The notes beneath the pieces are model-generated. The model had not been told where the DNA came from. It worked only from the letters and a program-made list of their open reading frames with translations, and ran no database searches. From NCBI GenBank assembly GCA_029210175.1, contig JARGPL010000019.1, positions 248,001-312,000 on the forward strand: a stretch of DNA of 64,000 nucleotides. Reading direction: 5' to 3'. The position numbers and the translations under genes were made by a program. Position 1 is the stretch's first letter; every line of letters begins with the position of its first letter. This DNA is from Minwuia sp. (GTDB lineage Bacteria > Pseudomonadota > Alphaproteobacteria > Minwuiales > Minwuiaceae). Below, one piece after another: positions 28,501 to 36,074 of this stretch.

Positions 28501-31481
28501 TGCAGATTCGCATCCAGCAGCGCCGGGTCCGTCACCCGTTCGGCAGAGTTGTTGGCAAGGCCATCGTCCAGCAGGTCGATCTGCGCCAGATCCGCACCCG
28601 CGCCAAGGCCGATCCCCCGGATGGTGGCATTGATCCCGTCAGGATCGCGCAACACCGCAGACTCATCTGCAAACGGCCCGCCATTCGGTTGCCCGTCGGA
28701 AATGAAGAAGACGTGGTTTGCACCGTTACCACTGGCATTGAAGAAGTCGATCGCGGATGCCAGTCCGGCATCGAAGAAGGTCAGGTTCCCCAGGTTCAGA
28801 TCCCGCAGCGCCTCCTCGATATCGGTCCGCCCGTCCAGATCACTGTCAAAGCCAGCCTGGCTCACCGCCGTGATTGCGGCGTCGTCGGAGAATGGAATGA
28901 CAGCGATATTCGCATCTTCCAGACCAGCGTCGATCAGCGACTGATTCAGGGAGATGAAAGATGCAATGACGGCATCCAGCAACGTGTCGGACGTGCCATT
29001 GCCGTCCTGATCCCCGACATTCGCGCCGGCAAAGGGACCGGACATGCTGCCAGAGACGTCGATTACATAGGCGATGTTGACGTCTTCCCCGACAACCACA
29101 TCACCAGAGACGAAACCGCTGACAGCAATGGTCGTTTCATTGGAAGCATCTGGCGCGGTCAGACTGATGGTCAGGGGATCACCGGCGATGGTGGTGACCG
29201 TGTCATCGGTGGTGACGTTGCCATTGCCATCACCGATCAGGATATCGTTGCCCGCCCCACCTTCCAGCAGGTCATCATCGCCGCGACCGAAGATGTGATC
29301 ATTGCCCGCAAGGCCTTCGATCCGGTTCTGCCCACCATCCCCCGCGAGGGAGTCGTTCGCATCCGTTCCAATGACATTCTCGATGGACGACAGGGCATCG
29401 ACGTCGCCGAACTGGTCCTGGGCCCGCCCGCTCTCCAGATCGACAACCACAGGTGCACTGTTGATCGTGGTAGGGTCGATATCGAAGTTGCCAATGCGGT
29501 CGATCTCGTCCGCCGTAAGCGCCTGCAACTGACCGACCGCGCCTTCGTCCAGCGCCAGCAACAGTTGTCCCAGGCTATTGATATCCTGCGACTGCGCGGC
29601 GAAATGCAGTATCGAGGTGGTTTCACCGGGTGCCAGCGTGATGTCGAACGTGTAGAACGTTTCATCGCTGCCCGTCAGTCCGACCCTGGGGCGCAGCGCG
29701 CCCGTTCCGTCGCCGAAATACTGCAGGATGAACGGGTCGCCACCGCCTGGCACCGGGTCATCCGTCAGCGCGAACCTGTCACCCGGATTGAAACCCTGTG
29801 TTGCAGGCGACTGGGTGATCAGTGAAGTCCCCAAGTCAGAACCCAGGTTGGTGCGGATCTCCACAGAGAAGGTTGTCGTCGTGCTGCCCTGATTGGTGAA
29901 AGTCTCAAGGTACCGTGCAAAGCTTGCATCATCCGGCACGAACACCTGACGCTGTGCGGCAATCGTGCTGCTGTTGTCCGTCGCGACCAGGGTGCGGCCA
30001 TCTTCCGACTGCTGCAATGCGCCGTCGGGCAGGAAGGCTCTGCGGTTCGTGCCCTCAAGGATGTTCAGTCGAACCCCCGTGTCGAAGGCATCACTCGTGC
30101 CATCAACGACAGTCAGATCGCCACTGAAATCCCACTGAAAGCCCGCACCATCAGTGAGCACGAGAAAGCTGGCGGAAATCGGCTGCAGGTTCAGGTTACC
30201 GGCTTCGATCAGGCCATTGCCGCCCGTGCTGTAATCGACGGTGTCGACACCACCATTGCCGTCCAGCGTGTCATTGCCCTGACCGCCGATAAGCGTGTCG
30301 TCACCAGCCGCGTTGGTCGCAGCCACCTCCACGACCTGAGTTGTCGTGACCGTTGTTCCGTCGACGGCCACGACCCGCGCCGAGACTTCATCATCGAACG
30401 CGGGACTGAGACCGGCAGCGGTCGCGGAGAACCGCAATCCAAAGGGCGTTTCCTGAAGCTGCGCCGCATCGACGGTGGTCTGCAACACGCCGTTGACGAA
30501 GATCTCCACCCGGTCGATCTCGGCCAGTGGCACGCCCGTGTCGGACAGTCCTGCATCCAGCGCAGCCGGGTCAAGCACCCGTTCAACCGAGTTGTTCGCC
30601 GCACCGTCATCGACCAGGTCCAGGTCAGCCAGGCTTGCCCCATTGCCCAGACCAATCGCACGGATACTGGCATCCAGACCGGCCGGATCACGCAGGGTCA
30701 GAGACTCGTCAGAAAAGTCGACCCCGTCCGGAAAGCCGTCCGAGATGAAAAAGACCTGATTGTCGCCGGATCCCGCTCCGGTCAGGAATGCAGCCGCCTG
30801 TTCCAGCCCGAGATCGAACCTGGTCGTACCCCCGGCGCGGAGAGCTGTCAGCACCTGATCGATGTCGCGCACACCGTTCTGGTCATTGTCCTGGTCGGCA
30901 CGACCGACGAAAACAACGTCCGACGCCGAAGCGAAGGGCACAATGGCGATATTGGCATCGCCCAGGCCGGAATCGATCAGCGACTCATTCAGACGGATGA
31001 AGGACGCGATAACGGCATCCAGCAACGTATCGCTGCTGCCATCGCCATTCACGTCCCCGACGGTGGAGCCGTCGAAAGCGCTCGTCATGCTTCCCGAAAC
31101 ATCGATCACAAAGGCGATGTTGAGGTCGGAACTGACCGCCCCGTCCCGGGAAACGAAGCCGGTCACATCTTCGAAGACGGCATTGGACTCATCTGCGATG
31201 GTCAGACTGATGGTAAGCGGATCGTTCGTGGTCGTTGTGGTTACGTCGAACGATGTGACTGCAGTCTCGCGGTCGCCATCCAGTTGATCATTGCCGGACC
31301 CACCATCGACGATGTCGCTGCCTGCCCCGCCATCAACGGTGTCATCTCCCGCGCCGCCAAACAGTGAATCGGTACCTGCGGCACCGACGATCAGATCATT
31401 GCCGCCATTGCCCAGCACGCTGTCGTCGGCATCTCCACCGGAAAGCGTTTCAGACGCTCCGGACCCCACTAAATCAACCAT
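22536..31481 (-). CDS. Giant RTX protein with three vWFA domains, beta-propeller, cohesin-like and dockerin-like modules
   Basis: 2981 aa, no signal peptide. RTX repeats at 1-70, 390-415, 715-755, 1075-1135 and 1455-1745 separate three von Willebrand A domains (about 118-390, 800-1070, 1186-1452). All three keep the metal site motif D-x-S-G-S (Asp127, Asp808, Asp1193), and each has two inserted Ca loops of the type DVNGDGSSD. An unassigned beta-rich region fills 430-650. Residues 1875-2265 contain repeated VxDxDGDGxxE motifs of an FG-GAP/VCBS beta-propeller. Two cohesin-like modules (2275-2420, 2515-2660), cadherin-like repeats, and two EF-hand/dockerin-like repeats (2853-2960) finish the protein. 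AGGA lies 8 bases before the ATG. It is the first and largest cargo gene of the secretion region; a surface adhesin or scaffold is likely. The open frame is intact over 9 kb. Confidence 0.9.
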   Translation of the reverse strand: MVDLVGSGASETLSGGDADDSVLGNGGNDLIVGAAGTDSLFGGAGDDTVDGGAGSDIVDGGSGNDQLDGDRETAVTSFDVTTTTTNDPLTISLTIADESNAVFEDVTGFVSRDGAVSSDLNIAFVIDVSGSMTSAFDGSTVGDVNGDGSSDTLLDAVIASFIRLNESLIDSGLGDANIAIVPFASASDVVFVGRADQDNDQNGVRDIDQVLTALRAGGTTRFDLGLEQAAAFLTGAGSGDNQVFFISDGFPDGVDFSDESLTLRDPAGLDASIRAIGLGNGASLADLDLVDDGAANNSVERVLDPAALDAGLSDTGVPLAEIDRVEIFVNGVLQTTVDAAQLQETPFGLRFSATAAGLSPAFDDEVSARVVAVDGTTVTTTQVVEVAATNAAGDDTLIGGQGNDTLDGNGGVDTVDYSTGGNGLIEAGNLNLQPISASFLVLTDGAGFQWDFSGDLTVVDGTSDAFDTGVRLNILEGTNRRAFLPDGALQQSEDGRTLVATDNSSTIAAQRQVFVPDDASFARYLETFTNQGSTTTTFSVEIRTNLGSDLGTSLITQSPATQGFNPGDRFALTDDPVPGGGDPFILQYFGDGTGALRPRVGLTGSDETFYTFDITLAPGETTSILHFAAQSQDINSLGQLLLALDEGAVGQLQALTADEIDRIGNFDIDPTTINSAPVVVDLESGRAQDQFGDVDALSSIENVIGTDANDSLAGDGGQNRIEGLAGNDHIFGRGDDDLLEGGAGNDILIGDGNGNVTTDDTVTTIAGDPLTISLTAPDASNETTIAVSGFVSGDVVVGEDVNIAYVIDVSGSMSGPFAGANVGDQDGNGTSDTLLDAVIASFISLNQSLIDAGLEDANIAVIPFSDDAAITAVSQAGFDSDLDGRTDIEEALRDLNLGNLTFFDAGLASAIDFFNASGNGANHVFFISDGQPNGGPFADESAVLRDPDGINATIRGIGLGAGADLAQIDLLDDGLANNSAERVTDPALLDANLQDSDVDSADIARVELLLDGVLVQTIVATDLISTPVGLRFSADISGLDPNLADGITARVVAQDGTVASTSQIVGVLAGDATGDDTLLGGEGADTLGGNGGDDIIVGGGGADVADGGDGRDEIFGGADGDLLLGGAGGDRIDGDGNLAATSSDTATTITTNEPLTISMTVADRSDAGSELLTGFVSRDQVVNDDLNIAFVLDRSGSMTDSFQGTAVGDVNGDGRANTILDAVIVGVGSLNASLVDAGLGSANVAIIPFDDDAQIIGNTRADADSNGDGITDVETVLAGIQSGGATHFDEALSEAITFFGSVGSGANHVFFLSDGLPNGGPFNDESEILRDPDGIDATIRAISLRSGISLLDLDLLDDGLANNTVELAVDPLALDANLQDAGVEAGDIDRVEISVNGVLQTTIPATELVSTPFGLRFSTQINGLVVLADDVVEATLIAADGTSVTTAQTIEVDGGAGAGADLISGGDGDDTLNGNGGDDTVQGNADQDLLSGNAGDDSLSGNDGNDTLIGGAGDDTLDGGTGADTADFSGSGSGVTVDLSAGLATGEGADVLLSIEKVIGTAFDDAITGGDADEVLSGGSGDDTVAGGFGADNLSGGDGTDTAVVDFNSAVMEITFLANREGLRVGFFDDDNPIDPSADATATLDASFEILTFPDISFDILIGSGTAEGIATGDGNDLIGALGGNDVVDAGQGRNHVFAGEGADLVTTGAGDDTLRGEDGADTLLGGDGSDELFGGDGADLHVVTAGIGIDAIRDFVIGDDRVDLSDFEIFDLDDVVAIASDEVIVAVDGSPDFTVRLDLGVGQTLDIDRIDAGSLTADMFIFAERPPGDFNAARNLVVDDGDWRYTGRTVDRAFGDDTDYAAQDWSSPTVTQLHVGSARTPLIGDVTGDGTSELVVVTGNAVRILDAAGVVIATTAFAFPPGEMILEDLNGDGVLEILVGSRGTTNLEISILDGDASVLQTISGPSGGSDANNLQMAPVAYLGEGKLAVLFRAGFDRDPRGLAIYDLNTGDEQFLFDTGPEPNSVSVGSVFNDGILDFALNIFTPGNGATGTGVAGGGTTTFDNRSAVIIVDENGNETLVDDFVPFTGGTTTGSVDQVIVDLDGDGLVERVVSGGHTAQRPGLTEIQIQDQTGQVLHSTTTLSDVPARILVSDVDGDGDMEIAISHGNGDDIRLFDHDLGLIASRTGVGFNAFAITDMDGDGRQEIVVGTGSEIRFLSSQDLSDVGSPFEAGGSVSNVLTTDLDNDGRADVVATTGSGIVLIQGDAPVSTLPEIQIAPSSPGAIAATGDSFTFSTVYTNDAGDEATTGLGLRIHFDSSILTYDQASNVFARSLQPFGQVPEVDTLDFDNDVSTDTFVAFNWADLGGDWPGPGNLPQSLLESTFTVSGPVNDTAINYSVSSVPNGFDFTATPFRILADTFVLPDDLSIAEGSAAGTVLATISPSQVDPNDPGTFTLVDDGGGRFVLNGLSLEVANGDLIDFEAATSHDITIRIEANNGATVDRILTVAVEDVSEQIVTPVIGGAIAGIGDVITVSAEYTTSDPIDPALSGLGLRVHFDSSVLTFGGFDNLFQTALQPFGQVIEDDVDDFDGDADTDTFVAVNWADLNQSFPGSDVQVLYDALFTSVNGQDTVVNFTASSTASGRTFTSQSFDVIGDRWPLPDAVAVAENSADGAQVADLSVGLTLDPDDPGIFSLLDDAAGRFELDGFILRVADGGNLDFEDAASHDLSLRITSNTGAVADRALTVDLTNVNEAPTAVSLNATTVAEDAAANTVVGQLIGEDPDGEGVIFALLDDAGGRFALSGDSIVVAGDGVLDFETAQSHQILVEAIDSQGLSFADLLTIDVTDVAEATLDLDGDGAQNALSDGLIALGRMFGAPVEQLSGFAVPGSPGADPAELAVRLQEAESGFFDVDGDGVQNALSDGLIILGHLFGAPASQLAGFANPDGLRTSPEDIGSFLDAVDINFALADVADSAAAANVL

Positions 31482-32024
31482 AGCATTTATTCCTGACTTC
31501 GATCGCCAGCTTCAACGCTATCTCTTGCCACCTATGGTTAGCAAGTCGATTTATGCAATCTTAGGATTCATATATGTTTCATATATATTCTTTTCGGACT
31601 CAATAACCCTCAAAATCTAGCATTTTCCATGTTATTGAACGTCTTGAGAGAAATAATCCCCATAATCGTGTGCTTTAGGTCGGCCACATGCACGCAAGAT
31701 CCCGATCAAACGGTGCCCGTTCTTGATTATCGAGCACTCCGGCACGATCAGGAACGCCAAATACAACCTGTCGCACCAGATATATCACCAAATGGTCAAA
31801 CCATCATGGGTTGCGCAACACCATCTGTCTGCAGGCCCGCGTGCTGCCGATTTGCCAAGGCTCAATGCATGATCGGGCATCAAGGCCAGGCGCCGACGGG
31901 ATCCACCATGAAACCAGCCATTGCCAGTATCCGGAAGCAAAGCTACGAATCGTCCATCAGGCTCTGGACGGCTTCCTGAAACGGTCTGAAGACAGAGCCA
32001 ATGGGGTTTTGAGGAGTGACTGCC
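31482..32024. promoter_or_regulatory. 543-base divergent intergenic region, AT-rich on the RTX side
   Basis: The 200 bases next to the giant RTX gene are strongly AT-rich (ATATATG and TATATAT tracts around 31570-31590) and should hold its minus-strand promoter; on that strand TTGAGG is followed 18 bases later by AATATA, a possible but weak pair. The remaining part towards potF returns to normal composition and shows no clear promoter. Open frames here (for example 31629-31979, plus) have no family features and poor codon character, so I do not call a gene. Confidence 0.45.
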
Positions 32025-33113
32025 TTGCGACGTTTCATGATCTCGATGGTGGCCGGGGCCGCCCTGCTTCCTGCCGCGGCACTGGCTGACGGCGAGTTGA
32101 ATTTCTACAACTGGTCAGATTACATCGGCGAAACGACGCTGGCCGACTTCACCGCGCAGACCGGCACCAAGGTCAATTACGACGTCTATGACTCCAACGA
32201 CGTGCTGGAGGCCAAGCTGCTGGCGGGCACATCGGGCTATGACCTGGTGGTTCCCACTGCGATGCCGACCCTGGGTCGCCTGATCAAGGCCGGTGCGATG
32301 CAGAAGCTCGACAAGTCGAAGATTCCCAATCTCGCCAACCTGGACCCCATCCTGATGGACCGGGTCCGTACCATCGACCCGGACCTGGAATACGGCGCGA
32401 TCTGGCAGTGGGGCACGAACGGGATCGGCGTCAACATCGCCAAGGTGAAGGAACGGCTGGGCGATGTGCCGCTGGACACCTTTGACCTGCTGTTCGACCC
32501 CGAGACGGTGGCAAAGCTGGCCGACTGTGGCGTGACCCTGGTGGATTCGGCGGAAGAGATCCTGCCGCTGGTCATCAATTACCTCGGTGGCGATCAGGCG
32601 GCGGAAGACACGGCGATGCTGCAGAAGGCGGAGGATCATCTGATGAAACTGCGCCAGCACTACCGGTATTTCCATTCGTCGCGTTATATCAACGACCTGG
32701 CCAATGGCGAGATCTGCGTCGCGGCTGGCTTTTCCGGCGATATCTTCATTGCGGCGGCGCGGGCCGCCGAGTCCGGCAATGGCGTGACGGTGGAATACAA
32801 GATTCCGCGCGAAGGCACCTTCATCTGGTTCGACATGATGGCCGTTCCGGCAGGGGCGCCGAACATCGACGCTGCGCATGCGTTCATCAACTTCGCGCTG
32901 GAGCCGAAGAACATCGCTGGCGTCACCAACTATGTGTTCTACGCCAACGCGGTGCCGAAATCCCACCCCTTGGTGGCGGAGGAAATCCGCAACAATCCGT
33001 CCATCTTCCCCACCGATGCGGTGAAGGAGAAGCTGTTCTCTGCCGTGCTGAAATCGCCCCGTTTCACCCGGGCCATGAACCGGTCCTGGACCAAGGTCCG
33101 GACCGGCAAGTAG
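32025..33113 (+). CDS. potF: Putrescine/spermidine ABC transporter periplasmic binding protein (PotF-like)
   Basis: About 362 aa. It binds polyamines in the periplasm and delivers them to PotHI. Signal peptide MRRFMISMVAGAALLPAAALA, then the PotD/PotF opening LNFYNWSDYIGETTLADFT, the YDVYDSNDVLEAKLLAG segment, GYDLVVPT, WQWGTNGIGVN and the late IPREGTFIWFDMMAVPAGA. Start choice: GAGGAG at 32011-32016 is correctly spaced for a TTG at 32025, giving an n-region with two Arg; a GTG at 32016 overlaps the ribosome site and an ATG at 32037 would lack the positive residues. The order binding protein, ATPase, permease, permease matches potFGHI. Ligand is inferred from family; some members carry other cations. 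Confidence 0.9.
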   Translation: MRRFMISMVAGAALLPAAALADGELNFYNWSDYIGETTLADFTAQTGTKVNYDVYDSNDVLEAKLLAGTSGYDLVVPTAMPTLGRLIKAGAMQKLDKSKIPNLANLDPILMDRVRTIDPDLEYGAIWQWGTNGIGVNIAKVKERLGDVPLDTFDLLFDPETVAKLADCGVTLVDSAEEILPLVINYLGGDQAAEDTAMLQKAEDHLMKLRQHYRYFHSSRYINDLANGEICVAAGFSGDIFIAAARAAESGNGVTVEYKIPREGTFIWFDMMAVPAGAPNIDAAHAFINFALEPKNIAGVTNYVFYANAVPKSHPLVAEEIRNNPSIFPTDAVKEKLFSAVLKSPRFTRAMNRSWTKVRTGK

Positions 33114-33124
33114 GGACCGGGCGC

Positions 33125-34237
33125 TTGGGCGGCGCACCAGACACCGACGCGCTGGTCAGCATTCAGGGCGTGGTGAAGGACTTCGGCGGCGTCCGCGCCG
33201 TGGATACGGTCGATCTGGAAATTCGGCGCGGGGAGTTCTTTTCCCTGCTCGGCGGATCCGGTTGCGGCAAGACCACCCTGTTGCGGATGCTTGGCGGCTT
33301 CGAAACACCTACATCGGGCCGCATCCTGATCGACGGTCAGGACATGGTCGATGTACCGGCCTACCGCCGCCCGGTGAACATGATGTTCCAGTCCTACGCG
33401 CTGTTCCCGCACATGAGCGTTGAGCGCAATGTCGCCTTCGGTCTGGAACAGGACCGGGTCGGGCGGGCGGAACGCGACCAGCGCGTGACCGAAGCGCTGG
33501 ACATGGTCCAGCTGGGTGATTTCGGCCGCCGGAAACCGCATCAGCTTTCCGGTGGTCAGCGCCAGCGCGTCGCCCTTGCCCGGGCGCTGGTGAAACGTCC
33601 GAAACTGTTGCTGCTGGATGAGCCTCTGGCCGCGCTCGACCGAAAGCTGCGGGAGAAGACACAGTTCGAACTGGCCAACATTCAGGAGAAGGTCGGCATC
33701 ACCTTCATCATGGTGACGCATGATCAGGAAGAGGCCATGACCCTGTCGGACAGACTGGCCGTGATGAACGCCGGAAAGATCATCCAGGTGGGCACACCGG
33801 GTGACATCTACGAATTCCCCGCCAACCGCCTGGTGGGGGAATTCATCGGCACCATCAATGTCTTCGAAGGACGGGCTGACCCGACCAGCGGCCTGGTCCG
33901 ATGCGACGGCCTCGACACCCCCATCCGGCTGGAGGACCAGGCCGACATTGGCGCGGCGACCGACCTGGCCATCGGCATCCGGCCCGAGAAGATGCGTATC
34001 CGAAAGCTTGCTGGCGCACGGGGTGACGGCGCGCCCGACGTCAACTGTCTGTCAGGCCATATCGAGGACATTGCCTATCTGGGTGATCTGTCGATCTTTC
34101 ATGTCAGGCTGGCCGATGGTCGAAAGGTGCAGGTGTCGCGCACCAATATCACGCGCCGCCGTGATGAGCCCCTGACCTGGGAAGACGCCGTTGCGGTGGA
34201 CTGGGACGCGGCTGCACCCGTGGTCCTGCGCCAGTGA
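33125..34237 (+). CDS. potG: Polyamine ABC transporter ATP-binding protein (PotG-like)
   Basis: 370 aa cytoplasmic ATPase. Walker A GGSGCGKTT (about residues 43-51), Q-loop FQSYALFPHM, signature LSGGQRQR, Walker B LLLLDEPLAALD and switch His in MVTHDQEEAM are all present, and a C-terminal TOBE-type domain (about 255-365) closes the protein. The start is a TTG at 33125 with AGGGA 7 bases upstream; no ATG is available before the first conserved strand. It lies 11 bases after potF. Confidence 0.92.
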   Translation: MGGAPDTDALVSIQGVVKDFGGVRAVDTVDLEIRRGEFFSLLGGSGCGKTTLLRMLGGFETPTSGRILIDGQDMVDVPAYRRPVNMMFQSYALFPHMSVERNVAFGLEQDRVGRAERDQRVTEALDMVQLGDFGRRKPHQLSGGQRQRVALARALVKRPKLLLLDEPLAALDRKLREKTQFELANIQEKVGITFIMVTHDQEEAMTLSDRLAVMNAGKIIQVGTPGDIYEFPANRLVGEFIGTINVFEGRADPTSGLVRCDGLDTPIRLEDQADIGAATDLAIGIRPEKMRIRKLAGARGDGAPDVNCLSGHIEDIAYLGDLSIFHVRLADGRKVQVSRTNITRRRDEPLTWEDAVAVDWDAAAPVVLRQ

Positions 34238-34248
34238 GCGCGTTCCAT

Positions 34249-34276
34249 TGAGCCAGATCCCGTGAGCCAGATCCCG
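34249..34276 (+). repeat. 14-base direct repeat forming coupled mini-ORFs before potH
   Basis: TGAGCCAGATCCCG occurs twice in tandem (34249-34262, 34263-34276), followed by the partial copy TGAGCCA at the potH start. In each unit a TTG or GTG codon begins a five-codon frame that ends in TGA overlapping the next GTG. The true potH start (34276) therefore lies in a chain of GTGA overlaps and has no Shine-Dalgarno sequence of its own. Confidence 0.75.
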
Positions 34277-35205
34277 TGAGCCATTCAGACAACAGCTCAT
34301 CCGATGCGACAGTCGCTGCCGGTCGCAGCCCCAACCGGGCACGTGCCCTCGGCATCCTGATCCCCACGGCATGGCTGCTGCTGTTCTTCGCCATACCGTT
34401 CCTGTTCGTGGTCAAGATATCCCTGTCGGAAGCCGCCTATTCGGTGCCCCCGGTCAGTGACCTGCTGGTCTGGCGCGATGGCTGGCCGGTGCTGCAGGCC
34501 ACGCTCGACAACTTCGGGCTGATCCTGAGCGACTCGCTGTACGTCCAGGCGCTGATCGGGGCGCTGCGCATCGCGTTGATCGCCACGGCGCTGACCCTGC
34601 TGATCGGCTATCCCATGGCCTATGGCATAGCCCGGGCGGAACCGGGGCTGCGCAGCCTGCTGCTGCTGCTGGTGATTCTGCCGTTCTGGACGTCCTTCCT
34701 GATCCGCGTCTACGCCTGGTCGACCCTGTTGCAGGATCAGGGAATGATCAACAACGCCCTGATCTGGATCGGTATTGTCGATGATCCGGTCAGAATGCTG
34801 AATACCGAGTTCGCGGTCCTGCTCGGCATCGTCTATTCCTATCTGCCGTTCATGATCCTGCCGCTCTATGCGACGCTTGAACGGCTGGATGGCACCTTGC
34901 TGGAAGCATCGGCGGATCTGGGCGCGCGCCCGGCCACCACGTTCTGGCGAGTGACCTTGCCGCTGTCCCTGCCCGGTGTCGCAGCCGGGTGCCTGCTGGT
35001 CTTCATCCCGGCAGCGGGCGAGTTCGTCATACCGGAATTGCTCGGCGGGCCGGATACGCTGATGATCGGCAAGATCCTCTGGCAGGAGTTCTTCAACAAC
35101 CGGGACTGGCCGGTGGCCTCCGCACTCGCGACAATCCTGCTGCTGCTGCTGATCGGCCCGATCCTGCTGCTCGACCGCACCCAGTCCAGGGCGGAGTCAG
35201 CATGA
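34276..35205 (+). CDS. potH: Polyamine ABC transporter permease (PotH-like)
   Basis: 309 aa with about six membrane helices. The cytoplasmic EAA loop reads EASADLGARPATTFWRVTLP near residues 214-233 and contacts PotG. Family motifs LLLVILPFWTSFLIRVYAW and PAAGEFVIPELLGGPDT are characteristic of PotH/PotB. The GTG start at 34276 is the only one left open by the repeat upstream. The stop overlaps potI by ATGA. Confidence 0.92.
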   Translation: MSHSDNSSSDATVAAGRSPNRARALGILIPTAWLLLFFAIPFLFVVKISLSEAAYSVPPVSDLLVWRDGWPVLQATLDNFGLILSDSLYVQALIGALRIALIATALTLLIGYPMAYGIARAEPGLRSLLLLLVILPFWTSFLIRVYAWSTLLQDQGMINNALIWIGIVDDPVRMLNTEFAVLLGIVYSYLPFMILPLYATLERLDGTLLEASADLGARPATTFWRVTLPLSLPGVAAGCLLVFIPAAGEFVIPELLGGPDTLMIGKILWQEFFNNRDWPVASALATILLLLLIGPILLLDRTQSRAESA

Positions 35206-36074
35206 GGCGCGGCAGCTTTCTCACCCTCAGCCTGTGGGCCGGATTTGCATTCCTGTACCTGCCGATCGTCGTGCTGATCATCTATTCGTTCAACGCCTCC
35301 CGGCTTGTCGCGGTCTGGGGTGGGTGGTCGCTGAAATGGTACGGCGAGCTGCTGCGTGACCCGCAGATCCTGGGCGCGGCATCCATGTCGCTGCAGATCG
35401 CGGCGATCAGCGCCAGCGTCGCGGTGATCATCGGCGGGCTGGCAGGCTATGCCCTGTCCCGATTTGGGCGGTTCAGGGGCCGCACCGGCTTTTCCGCCAT
35501 GCTGACCGCGCCGCTGGTCATGCCGGAAGTGATCACCGGCCTGTCCCTGCTGATGCTGTTCGTTGCCATGGAAAACCTGCTGGGCTGGCCGGATGGCCGA
35601 GGCATGACGACCGTGATCATTGCCCACATCACGTTTGCGGCGGCCTATGTGGCCGTTGTGGTTCGATCCCGTGTGGCCGGTCTGGACCTGGCGCTGGAGG
35701 AAGCGGCCATGGACCTGGGTGCCCGACCCCTGACCGTGCTGCGCCGCATCACCCTGCCGATGCTGATGCCGGGCCTGTTGTCAGGCTGGTTGCTGGCCTT
35801 CACCCTGTCGCTGGACGATCTGGTCATTGCCAGCTTCGTGACCGGCCCGGGGGCAACGACACTGCCCATGCTGATCTTCTCCAAGGTCCGGCTGGGCGTC
35901 AGCCCAGACATCAATGCGCTCGCGACGCTGATCGTGCTGGTGGTGGCCGCCGGGGTACTGCTGGCCGGCTGGATCATGCTGCGGACGGAACGGCGACACG
36001 CGCGCCAGGTACAGGCGGCATTCCGCCGTGAAGGCGCCATGGGCGGCGAACGATCCGATGACACCCAACAGTGA
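35202..36074 (+). CDS. potI: Polyamine ABC transporter permease (PotI-like)
   Basis: 290 aa, second membrane subunit of the uptake system. About six helices; EAA loop EEAAMDLGARPLTVLRRITLP; typical PotI/PotC motifs YLPIVVLIIYSFNAS near the start and LSLDDLVIASFVTGPGATTLPM near residue 205. I use the ATG at 35202 that overlaps potH; the open frame extends further upstream inside potH. The stop falls 17 bases inside the next gene. Confidence 0.93.
   Translation: MRRGSFLTLSLWAGFAFLYLPIVVLIIYSFNASRLVAVWGGWSLKWYGELLRDPQILGAASMSLQIAAISASVAVIIGGLAGYALSRFGRFRGRTGFSAMLTAPLVMPEVITGLSLLMLFVAMENLLGWPDGRGMTTVIIAHITFAAAYVAVVVRSRVAGLDLALEEAAMDLGARPLTVLRRITLPMLMPGLLSGWLLAFTLSLDDLVIASFVTGPGATTLPMLIFSKVRLGVSPDINALATLIVLVVAAGVLLAGWIMLRTERRHARQVQAAFRREGAMGGERSDDTQQ

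Noticed and set aside
10000-31000. Many short, regularly spaced repeats that might suggest a CRISPR array
   Set aside because: They are in-frame GGxGxDxLx coding repeats with varied sequence and no constant repeat-spacer pattern; no cas genes are present.
31629-31979. 116-aa frame in the RTX-potF gap
   Set aside because: Weak start context, odd composition with several isolated Cys, and no similarity to any family I know.
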